Positions 13,066-23,600 of a stretch of DNA of 64,000 nt are shown in pieces; positions within the stretch are counted from its first letter, which is position 1; each line of letters opens with the position of its first letter. The position numbers and the translations under genes are program-made. This DNA is from Cheilinus undulatus. Its lineage: Eukaryota > Chordata > Actinopteri > Labriformes > Labridae. The stretch spans positions 16,492,275 to 16,556,274 of the forward strand of contig NC_054881.1 of assembly GCF_018320785.1 (NCBI RefSeq). Reading direction: 5' to 3'. The notes under the pieces were generated by a model. That model saw only the letters and a program-made list of their open reading frames with translations, was not told where the DNA came from and ran no database searches.

Positions 13066-13597
13066 TATATTTATTAAATTGACTCTTCCTTACACTAACC
13101 AGTGTTACTGTTGCTCTGGTACACTTATTTTTAGTGTTAGAAATGTACTCTCTTAGTGTAACATTTTTAGAAGATTTCCTTTAATTTTCAGTGTAAACGT
13201 CTGCCAAGATTTTTGTTTGATTTTAATATTGCATATCATTTATCATAATTACGAGACCTTGTCATGTAAAATGGAACACGAAGTGTGAACAAAGTCAAGG
13301 TTTCTCTGCTATGTTGTTTGTCCGTTGATTGTTTTTTAAAAAAATGTATCTTATTTTATTTTATTTTATTTCTTATTTATCTTTTTTTTAAATTGTTTTT
13401 AATAAATCTTTTATGCATGCATTTGTTGTTTTTATGGACTTCTATGTCTGTCAATATAGATGAAGTTGATGATACATGGTGGTAAGAACCTTCTGCAATA
13501 TCAGGAAGTGTTTACCCATTTAAACCATCTCAGTATATTCATGTTTGAACTGGATTAACCGCATGTGGAAAGTCTATGACTCAGTGGACAATGTCAC

Positions 13598-13785
13598 TCA
13601 TTGTACAGATGCATCTAACAACAAAAACAACAATAATCCACCAAAAACATGAGCAAATGAACCCCAGGAGTCATTTATGTACAACAAGTAGCATCTAAAC
13701 ACATATGAATACACATAAAAACATCTAACAACACCTAAAACACATCTAAACACAAAATGCATGATGGGAAAACTCTGCAACCCAG
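13598..13785 (-). repeat. interspersed repeat shared with 39195-39355
   Basis: Reverse-oriented relative of the segment near 39195-39355; both carry GTTTAGATGTGTTT-type phrases, a GTTGTTAGA end and a CATCATGC start. Family not identified. Surrounding sequence (13100-13980) has TTAACACT-rich ends resembling another MITE. Confidence 0.5.
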
Positions 13786-14084
13786 ATCTGAAGTGGCAGT
13801 GTAAAGTGTTTGGATTAACTGACTCTACAGAGTTAAACCAACACTGAATGCATTAACACTGTCAACTAACTCCAACACTGAAGACCATTTCACTCAGAAT
13901 TGAGTTAATGTAACACTTAGGGGCTTAAAATTAACTCTGAAAGGTTTAACACAGATTTCAACACTCCAGGTTTTGCTGTGTACTATCTGAACCCCCCTTG
14001 CATTCCTTTATGTGTCATGAACTGTACTATTTCTATGCGTGTTTTGTGAAATATATTTTGCGCTTTTCAAATATTTATTCCTAT

Positions 14085-14405
14085 TGGCCTTCAGGGCCAC
14101 CGTAATTTCGCCAAGTCAAAAAGAACATTTTGGTATCCGAAAATACATTCTGCCTATCGAAAATTGTCATTTAAGATATCTACAACGTCATTTTGACTAG
14201 GCGAAATGACGTCACTTTTGCCATTCATGTGAATGGGGTTCGTCATTTCCGATATCTACAATGTCATTTCGGATATCCAAAATGTGACTTACGGATACCT
14301 GCAAATGAATTGTAGATACCTGTAATTCTAATTCAAGATATCTCTAATTACATTTTGACTAGGCAGAATTAGAATTACAGATATCTTTGATTTGCATCAA
14401 TTCTA
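14085..14405. repeat. GATATCT-rich repeat with internal direct and inverted copies
   Basis: The phrase CATTTTGACTAGGC occurs twice, and GATATC-type boxes recur throughout with the same spacing logic (GATATCTACAA, GGATATCC, AGATATCT). It resembles fish MITE-like repeats that are partly self-complementary. No open frame. Confidence 0.55.
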
Positions 14406-15004
14406 TACAATTTTTTTATATTTTCAGTGTTTTCTTATTGATTTCATATCTTCTTTTTGATATGCATTTGTTGCACTGTAGCAAACGTCCTTGGCCACAT
14501 TAGTTTTGCCACAGGTTGTTGGGCCAAAAGGAATTGTCAATTGTCAATGTTTTCTCTTGTTAATTCAAGTACTTTTATTTATGATGAAAATTTGGATCCT
14601 GTACTGGATTTTTTCAAGACTTATTTTCTATTTTATTTAACCTTTATTTGTGAAGTGTAAAAAGAAGTTTAGGATAAATGGATCCACTACAAAGGGAAAA
14701 AGAAGTTTTAGGATTAAAGGGTCCTGCTGAGCATGTTTTTCTTAAAAGTGCTTTTACTTGAAGTAATAATAAAAAATGCATGGTTCTGGCATGCATATTT
14801 TGTTCATCATGCAAAATTGTACCAAAAATGTATTTTTGCAAACAACTTCAATAGTTACCATGTGAATGCAACAGACTATGCACTTGTGTTGAAATAAAAA
14901 TGATGGTGTTAAACAGAACTGCTCCTTGTTTTGTATGTATAGTCATATTGCTGTAATAAAGAAGTAATCTATGCAAATAAAAAAAAATCTAAGACAGACT
15001 ATTA

Positions 15005-15662
15005 TGGAGGACTGAGAGTGCCAAAATGAAATATATAATTCATTAATTAATTAAATGTGCCATTAATTAAATGTGTCATTTATTAATTAAATGTGTCATT
15101 AATTAAATGTGCAATTAATTAATTAAATGTGCCATGAATTAATTAAATGTGCAATTAATGAATTAAATGTGCCATGAATTAATTAAATTTGAAATTTATG
15201 AATTATTAAATGTGTCATGAATTAATTTAATGTGAAATTTATGAATTAATTAAAATAGTCATGAATTAATTAAATGTGTAATTTATGAATTAATTAAATG
15301 TGTCATGAATTAATTAAATTTGAATTACATATTTAATTAATTCATGACACATTTAATTGATTCATGATACATTTAATTAATTCATAAATCACACATTTAA
15401 TTAATTCATAAATTACACATTTAATTAATTCATGACTATTTTAATTAATTCATTAATCACACATTTAAATAATTAATAAATTACACATTCAATTAATTAA
15501 TGACACATTTTATCAATTCATAAATTACACATTTAATTAATTAATGGCACATTTAATTAATTAATTGCACATTTAATTAATTCATGACACATTTAATTAA
15601 TTAATGGCACATTTAATTAATTAATGAATTATACATTTCAATTTGGCACTCTCAGTCCTCCA
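15005..15662. mobile_element. 658-bp fold-back element flanked by TATTA
   Basis: Starts TGGAGGACTGAGAGTGCC and ends in its reverse complement GGCACTCTCAGTCCTCCA. Nearly all the interior is built from ATTAATTAAATGTG-type units on the left arm and CACATTTAATTAAT-type units on the right, so the whole element can fold into one hairpin centred near 15320. TATTA directly flanks both sides (15000-15004 and 15663-15667), consistent with a target duplication. Confidence 0.85.
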
Positions 15663-15822
15663 TATTAAACCCATACAGTATGTATTAAAGAGCTTACAGC
15701 TACTCAACAATCTACTCAAGAGCCACACTGACAACAGGTACTTTGCAAGAGCCACAATCCAAACTGTCCCTTTCTTCTCTGAGAACAGTTTGTACTTAGG
15801 AGAAAGGGTTTTGGCTGAGATT

Positions 15823-16302
15823 TGTTAAGAGAAGGCAATCATGATGCTGTGCAATATAAGGATTGGTTTATTTTTATTGACACCCTTATTGATACTCTTA
15901 TTGATAATGTGATGATTTATCTGTGTAGTGACTCCAAAAACCAGCCTTGTCGCTTGAGAGGAAAGGTGTTGGTCCTGTATTTGTCTGACGCGCTGCCGGC
16001 TTGTCAAGAGATGCACACTGAGGCTCTGAATGCACTTTAGGTGTTTTTAAGAAACAGCGGCTTTCACGGTTACACACACTGGACGGATTTGAGTACACAG
16101 TAGCAACAAAAGGCAAAGCGAAGCAATCAACAAAAATTACGGTTACCCCGCTCTCCTCTCTCCTCCTGACTGCAGGTAAGCATGCCTCTTAGTAGTAACC
16201 GGCATTCACCACATACGTCACGTGACCCAAGCTCCCGTGCGTTACCACAGCAACCCAAACACCACGTGACACATACACACATACTACATTATGGCTCCTA
16301 CA
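15823..16302 (-). mobile_element. probable LTR of the adjacent BEL/Pao fragment
   Basis: A 480 bp segment bounded by TG and CA lies directly downstream (in element orientation) of the BEL/Pao coding fragment. On the minus strand a purine-rich AAGGGG sequence precedes it, it begins TGTAGGAGCC, contains an AATAAA signal near its far end and stops at CTTAACA. No second LTR is in the window to confirm the boundaries. Confidence 0.5.
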
Positions 16303-16631
16303 AACCAGCCCCTTAATTATTACTCAATAATTACCATTATCAATTTAACAAATAGGAGACATAAACGCAGCAGCAATAATAAATGACAATTATACAAGCC
16401 TGCAAATTAGTGTCCATCAATACTAATAATCCACACTGGAATCTTCTTTCTTCATGTTTCAAGTCATAAGCCAAAATCAAGTAAAGTCAAAAATGTCTCA
16501 AAAAACAAGTTCACAGTCAAATGTGAGCAAAAAAAAAATCACCAAAAAAGAAAAAATCAAAAAGTAATCCACAAATCGAGTTCTGCAAGGGGTCCACAGG
16601 ATCCAAAGTCTCTACTGAAGCCACTTCGTCC

Positions 16632-17285
16632 TTAACCAGCCTCAGCCTCCTGCAGCAAACAGATCTTCGTAACAGGCCAGTCCAGACAGCTGGTCCGTGT
16701 TTTTATCCGTACCTGACGGACAAATCCCCTTCGGTCTGGAAAAGTTTGAATCACTCGTCCCATCAGCCATGAGTTCCGAGGCGCTGTGCTGTCCATGATA
16801 AGGATGAAGTCTCCAACATTGAAGTTCCTTCTTGCTCCTGTCCATTTCTGGCGCTCCTGCAGTTGAGGTAAGTATTCTTTCACCCATCTTTTCCAAAACG
16901 GATCAGACATGTATTGGACCTGTTTCCATCTCCTGTGTGCATACGTATCTGTTGGCTGGAACACTCCTGGTGGTAAGGATGGAGAGGTTTTTAACAATAG
17001 CAGGTGGTTAGGAGTCAATGATTCCAGGTCATTCACATCCATAGAAGCCTTTGTGATTGGCCGGCTGTTGATGATGGCCTCGGCCCGCAAAGCACTGTAT
17101 GCAAGCCTTCTTCATCCATGTTTTGTACTATTAAGGTGGAATTAAGTACCTTGTGGACAGATCTTACAAGGCGTTCCCATGGTCCTCCATGGTGTGAGCC
17201 AGCTGGTGGATTAAAGCTCCATTTTATTCCCCTTTTGCAGCATGACATCCATAATCTGCTCACTGTTCCACTGCTCAATAAAACA
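16632..17285 (-). pseudogene. BEL/Pao retrotransposon fragment (integrase end and C-terminal domain)
   Basis: Minus-strand coding relic read right to left. Near 17230-17060 is the conserved FNPPAGSHHGGPWERLVRSV motif of BEL/Pao integrases; the next frame (17090-16632) gives [25 protein letters not shown] and [19 protein letters not shown] followed by VGDFILIMD, the integrase C-terminal domain of this superfamily. Reading frame changes near 17090 and again near 17250, so it is broken. The gag, protease and reverse transcriptase portions are absent: similarity stops near 17285. It sits in the large intron of the chitin synthase remnant. Confidence 0.85.
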
Positions 17286-17299
17286 CAGAGAAACAATGT

Positions 17300-19150
17300 T
17301 TGTTAAAAACAACAAAAGTTCATTCTTTTAGAAAATAAACCATCTTTAACTACAAATATTTATTCACCAGTGACTTATGAACCTACCTCTCAAAACCAGG
17401 ATCTTTACAACACGTAGTACCAACATCAATTTCATAATATGATCTAATACATTCCTGCTGTGATGAAACTTAACTTACTAAAGTCCTGAATCAACACAAC
17501 CATGTCATTCATGCTAGGGTGATCACACTTGTACAAAATTTCATACAGTAATCCACTTTGTTACACATTTGCAAGAATACTGCCTATTTCACAATGTTGT
17601 TTCAAATAGAATAATATAGCCAATAAAGCCACCGTACAAACTATACAAACAAAAGAGAGGTAGCACTGTAGCTTGAAATGTAAGATAAGAAGTCTTTGGA
17701 AATGTATGCCTGATCAGAGTTTAGCCTCTCTAGTTTGTCTCAAACTAGAGCACTACTTGGCGTATTTAGTTCCAAATGCTTTAAGACTATATAGAAAAAA
17801 AAAATCAATATATGAGAAAGGAGACAACTTATGGTGTTTTTACAGTGCATTTCTGCAACAGCACCAGAGCAAAGCTCTGCCATCATTATGCCTTTAGTCT
17901 TCCTTATTCAAGGTTTATGCAGAAAATCTGACATTAAATTTAATACTTCTGGATACCTTTTCAAGACCGTCTTCATACATTTTAAGACCCTATTGGATCT
18001 TCAATTTTCTACCTGTTACGTTGCAACACAGCTGTGTATGTTTTGTGTTGATTTTGAGATAAAAATGTGACAACATAGCAAAGAAAATGTTGGTGGTATT
18101 TATTATCAAATTCAAATCAAGCTTTCTTGGAGCAGTCTGCTTAATTAGACTTTAATAAAAAAGTGGCCTAAGTGGTCAACTTAAGCCTTTAATTGCCTAA
18201 GTGGCAGGCAATTAAAGGCCTAACTTTTAAATACTTTTTAAAAGCCTTAATTTTTGCTAAATTGATTGACCAACTTTTAATTCTTTTGAAGACCCAGCAG
18301 AGATCATATTATTGATTTCACAATGGTGGGATATTCTGAGTCTTCATCTGAAAATTCACGCTGCATTGCTCCAAATACAGGGTATGTTGGTGCTGCTGAT
18401 CCTGTTATCTTCCCTGCAACACCTTTAATTCTACTTCCAATGCCTGCCCAGAGGAGAGATCACTTCTTCCCCTTTTATGCCTTTGTGATATTAATACTGA
18501 AGGCAAAACATCACAGGGGTGTAAATATGACACCTTGAAATGACAGTGTGAGTCAACCTGTAACTTATGTTGGAATAAAACACTGGAAGACAGGCAAATA
18601 AAAACGCTTTAAGTGAATTTTAAAAGAAAATGGAAACAAGAATAGCATGCATAAAAGACAGGTGGTGAATGCCAAAATGAATGGTTTTTTTGTGGAAGTT
18701 AATTACAGAGAAAATCACAAGGCTTTTAATTTCCTCTAGTATTCTTGTGGTCACTTTACAAAATAGTGGGAGTAAAACAAGCAAAACCACGAGGGTGAGG
18801 AACAGAAGAGAGAGGATATTTATCCTTTCAAATCTGATTTTGACTATAATTACCAACATAATAGACTCTTAGCCTGGTTTTCTCTGCCATTCTTTCCCCG
18901 CAGCATAATTTCACAGCATCTGCGTCACTATTCTTTGTCATCATGTTCATCTTTTCTCTTCATCTGAGTTGTACTCTGCTTTACTCCCTCGTTACTTACT
19001 TTGACTTTGTCTACACAGGAAGCAGAGCGTGTCACTTCATGTCAGACACAAAAAAGGGCTTAAATCTGGGTCACACAAATGTTTTGATTTACATGTTCTC
19101 ATACAATAGTTAAATAGAGGAAGGACTTGAATCTTTTTAAATCTGAAAGC
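17300..19150. other. intronic AT-rich DNA, nothing recognised
   Basis: Part of the long intron of the chitin synthase remnant. Short repeated phrases around 18150-18260 (TTAATTGCCTAAGTGGC and its reverse complement) make a small inverted repeat. A hydrophobic minus-strand frame near 18620-18860 has no splice or family support. Confidence 0.5.
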
Positions 19151-20698
19151 TCTTACCTTGGTTTGAAAAGGGGACTTGAAGGGTTCAGCTGTGTCAGGTG
19201 CATCTATTAACGTCAGAAGAGGAGGCCATGAGTGGGTCATTTCCTGTGGAGTAAAAGAGAAAACTTTTGCTTTATTGGGTAGTAAAGAAGGTGCATGTAC
19301 AGAGGCTACAGTCCTCGTTAAACTAGGCTCTACTCCTAATCTGGACCCTTATTGGTGCATGTCATTCCCCACTCTCTCTCCCCCAATTTCCTATATTTCT
19401 TGTGATTAGAGTGAATTAATGACACAGTTCTGACAGTCCTGAGCTGGAAGCACACATGATCTCATCCCTTTGAAATAGCTGCTGCCCTTTATTAGAGCCT
19501 TCTTCTGTTTATTCAGCATAGATAGCAGCCATAGTTAGATTTAATCCTAATCCACTTGCATGTTGTTTTGTTTATGTGATTACAGGGTCTAACACACTTG
19601 GCACTGCTCTTCACAGACCTTTATCCACTATAGATTGTGTAGTGGCTGAACATACCTTCCAGCAGAGAATGGACATTCAGTTACGAAACTGAAAACACTT
19701 GGACCTTGGAAATCAAATTTCCACACATTATTATTATAAATGCGAATGTATGACTGGGAAGTTTGGATAAAAAGGCAGTGTTTCATTAAAGCTACTGGGA
19801 GGCAATGAAAGAAAGATAACCAACAGGGTAAGAAAAAACTCAGTTATTATTCTATTTGATTGGTGAATTGTTCCGTTTTCAATCATATTAAGTTAAGTGC
19901 ATGATATTTAAAATTTAGCATTGAATTGACTACGTTAAGTCAAAATGATTATAACTACTTAATAGGTTTTTTTTAGTTACGTACTTCCGACAGATTTCGA
20001 AGCCCTATTAAATGCCCTCCTTTCCTCCACCCCTGGACCCCATTACGATGTGGCTCCACTGGACATTTTGACCTGCCTTTCCTGCTTAAGTCTGATACTG
20101 AAACACAGTTTTTTCAACTAAATATGCACACCATGAGGTGTGTCACTAGACAGGGAGCCACTGTTTTTGTTTCATAGAAGAATTTTATAAATGAGGGAGA
20201 AAAGCTGTTAAAAGTTGCTTTTCTCCCTCATGTGAAATCCATCAGTTAAACAGAAATGGTGGTTTGTTATTTAGCAAATGCACATTATTGGAGGCAGTTT
20301 TGTTGACCAGAGTCCTATTAATTTTTTTCTAGTGAGCAAAAAAGGTGGGCAGGCCTGAGTAGCACCTTGCTATACATGATCTTTTGTCTTGATCGAGAGT
20401 CCCCTGGTGGTGGGGTTTACAGGTTCAAACAGCAGGTTCAAGTCTGTCCATTATCCTCCAGCTCTTTAAAGACTGAGTATGGTTTAAGTGATTGTTTTGA
20501 TGTGACTATTTAGCCTATTTACAATTAGATTTTATATTTCAAAATTTAATCTGATCTAAGAAAAATGGAAACATTAAAACAGTTGAAAAATGTCTTAATA
20601 TTGCAGTTTTTGCTTGTAAGACACAAAAAACAAGGTCAGATGTCTCATACTGGCATGTAAAGTGTTGTAATCTTCAACAGAAAAAGCAGCAAAGGATC

Positions 20699-23600
20699 AT
20701 GGGATGTGGCTGGGGAAAATCAGAAAAACAACTGAAGAAATGCGACAGAGGTGTGAGCTTTAGCACAATCATTTTACTTATAAGTAAACCTTTCAGTATA
20801 GAAAAATCAACTCCTTGTCGCAATTATTCACAAACACTGCTTTTTTTGTCTTTTTTAGTGAGCATCTCAGTTCCAGGTAAATATGTGTTTAATTCCATAT
20901 TTGACTATTGTGTTTCAAATATGTGTTAAATAAAATCTCAGCTATGCTGTTTGATAACTAATGTTACATGCCCTCATTGAAGCTGCCATTGGTAAGTGTT
21001 CAAGTCGCTGATATAGGAAAAGAAAATTTGGTGTTATGAAAGGAAGATTACCACAGTGTATTTATGAATAACTGTCCCTAAACTTGCAGCCATCAGAGCA
21101 GCTCTGCTTATCCAGCGCTGGTACCGTCAGTATGTGGCCCGACTAGAAATGAGACGCAGGTGCACTTGGAATATCTTCCAATCTATTGAATATGCAGGAG
21201 AGCAAGACCAGATCAAGGTGAGTCTCTACACTTAATTGAGATAACCCTAAGTTCTCTCTCTTGTGGGTTCTAGTTACTCCATCTTCCTTCTACAGTCCAA
21301 AGATATGCTTGTTTGGTTCATTGGTGCCTTTTAACTGCATCTCACCGTGAGCCCTAATGATGACTTCTGAGTTTTTTCTCAAACTGTGTTTTTTTGGTTT
21401 GTCTGTTCACATTACTTTTTAAAATTTGGCCTCCCTTCACTCAAATGGATTCACATTAAAAAGCGGCCGAAGTCTGATTTCCAAAGATCTGATTTCAGTG
21501 TTACTTGTGATGCTCAAACTGTCATGAGACAACCAGATCTGTCAAACAGAAAACACTAAATTGCCCGTAGTTGTGAGTGGGAGTGCCTGTCAGTCTCGAC
21601 GTGTCAGCCCTGTGATTGGCTGGTGACCAGACCAGAGTGTACCCCTCTAATCGGCCAACGTCAGCTGGGAACTTGCACCAAACTAGGGGTGGACTGATTA
21701 TTGACCTGGCCGTTTAGGCTGATTTTTGGCTTTTGGTCAATTATCAGTATCGGCACTTTATTTTACTTACTGATAATCAATCAAATTGATTTACCAAAAA
21801 TTGAGCTAATTTGTTTTCACTGCAAAGTGTGTCGTCCTCTCTGGCTTTATTTTCACTCTCCACGGCCTCACCAGATACCCCGTATGCAACACAGTCTGAT
21901 TGGTTAGTTGTCACATGACTACTAGCAAATTAACACTTAAGCTTTGGTGCTACTGGCATCACTTCCTGTTTTCCTGCTGCTACTGTAATGCTCTGTGCCA
22001 TTATTCATGCAGATAGACCTTGGGCTGAATTGTTTATCTTTAATTGTTTGATCATGCACTTTTACTTTTGTCACATTAAGTACAATTTGTACATCATAAT
22101 AAAATCATTTAGCTGCATGTATGGTAAATGAAATTTTCCTTTTTTTTACTACAGCTTTACAATTTCTTTGGTTACCTGATGGACCACTTCATCCCAGCCA
22201 GTAGTGAAAGTAAGCATGACTCTCTACTCTCATCTGAACATGGATTTTTTAGATTAAAAACATTGAGTTCTTAAGTAACTGCTGTGAAAAATACTGCCTA
22301 CCTGTACCCCAGTAATCAATCTCTTTTCTTCCATTCTGCCCTCTAATGCAGGAAACCTAATCGCTCACATCTTTCATAAGGATGAAATCTGTCATGATAC
22401 AGAATGGGAGACTTACTTTTGCTACAAGAGCATCCAGCTACCTGACAGCTACACCGGCCCTCACCTCACCTTCCCAATAACCTTCAGTGGGGTGTCAAAA
22501 CTGGTGGAGGCCTTCAAGCACAAACAAGTAACTACAAGCTGATATCCAAAGCCCATACAAGTAATTAATGGTTGCCTTTTCCTTCATCACTGCGTATATT
22601 TCTTGTCTTGTTTTCCCAGTAGCAGCTCCATGCTCGATATGTTCTGCAGCTTTTTGGAGAGGCTTGGAGACTTTTAAGAATTCTCCCAAATATCAATCAT
22701 GTCTCTGCCTGCCACAACAAGGAAATCACCATATGTGGTACAGAACAGCAAGCCCTTCTTGGACACGTTTTGCATCTGGCAAATTTTCTTTAATAACCTT
22801 GGACATGTACTAAGATACCATTTCCTTTTTTTCATCCCTTCTTAGGAGATTTACACGGACAACTTGAAGATCTGCTGCTGATATTCTATAAGGTATTTAC
22901 AACATGCAAACCATCACAACTTAAATAATAACATGCTCCTTAAGATGGAAACTTTTAATTCAACCTGTGCAGATGTAGCCGCCTACAAATGGCTGAGAAA
23001 TGTTAATATGAATGGAGATGCTCAGACACGATGCTTCCATTCAGGCAGCTTCAGCGAGAACTGAATTACAATTTAAAATATTTACATAGTTACAAAGTTT
23101 CCTTTGGTTTGAAGCATTTGCATTTCCTTCATCACTGGATTGTTCACAAAAGGTACTCACTAATTTAGTTTCACTTTACTTTTACAAGCAAATAAAACAG
23201 GTAAATAAACAATCTTTGTTAAACAGCTATTTTATGTTTTTCTTACATTTTCATACTTCTTGTTATTATATTCTTGTTTTTATTTAAGAACTAAAACATA
23301 AATTCTCTGTACACAAAACAAACAGTAAATATAACCATAAAACACATCTAAAACCGTCTCTTTCTCGGTCTTGGGGCATTTCTTATTTGGCGGCATGTTC
23401 CACACACACACATACTGAATTGTAGCAACACTGACCTCTTGTGGCGCTATTTTAACTGCAGGCAGAACAAACCGAACTAGCTTAAACAGTCTCAAATTAC
23501 AGTCATAAGATGTAAATAAATCAACCAAAACACTCAGACTTTAGTTGAAAATACTTAAAAATGCAACATAGAAACTTTACAAACGTTTTTCTAGGATAAA

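Larger units (their letters stand above)
8480..19243 (-). pseudogene. C-terminal exons of an animal chitin synthase (orphan 3-prime end)
   Basis: Four minus-strand exons join in phase: 19243-19157, 9852-9773, 9484-9425 and 8543-8480 (TGA at 8482-8480). They encode 96 residues. The second exon gives VEPLSLMFLLSFAVLPLIQF then LAMLYHR, and the third VYTLIHVVSYRSTEKDY. This matches the last membrane span of animal chitin synthases, whose typical wording is LEP-I/L-x-F followed by QF-x-AMLFHRFGTL-x-H. The first exon (MTHSWPPLLTL...) fits the hydrophilic loop before that span. Family enzymes make chitin at the membrane and exceed 1,000 residues. No exon with the catalytic EDR or QRRW motifs was seen upstream, where ppef2 begins on the other strand. 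Frame and splice sites are intact, so it is either a recent remnant, a very short gene, or a gene whose other exons are elsewhere. A possible leader exon ending at a GGAAG/GTATGT donor near 19659 (MSILCWK) is speculative. Confidence 0.65.

Noticed and set aside
18620-18859. Hydrophobic minus-strand frame that could be a membrane exon of the chitin synthase
   Set aside because: Wrong place in the exon order (between exons that already join in phase), no good splice sites and AT-rich wording gives hydrophobic residues by chance.
20395-20475. tRNA-like GGTTCAAAC phrases
   Set aside because: Only the B-box-like word is present; no acceptor stem or anticodon arm could be folded.
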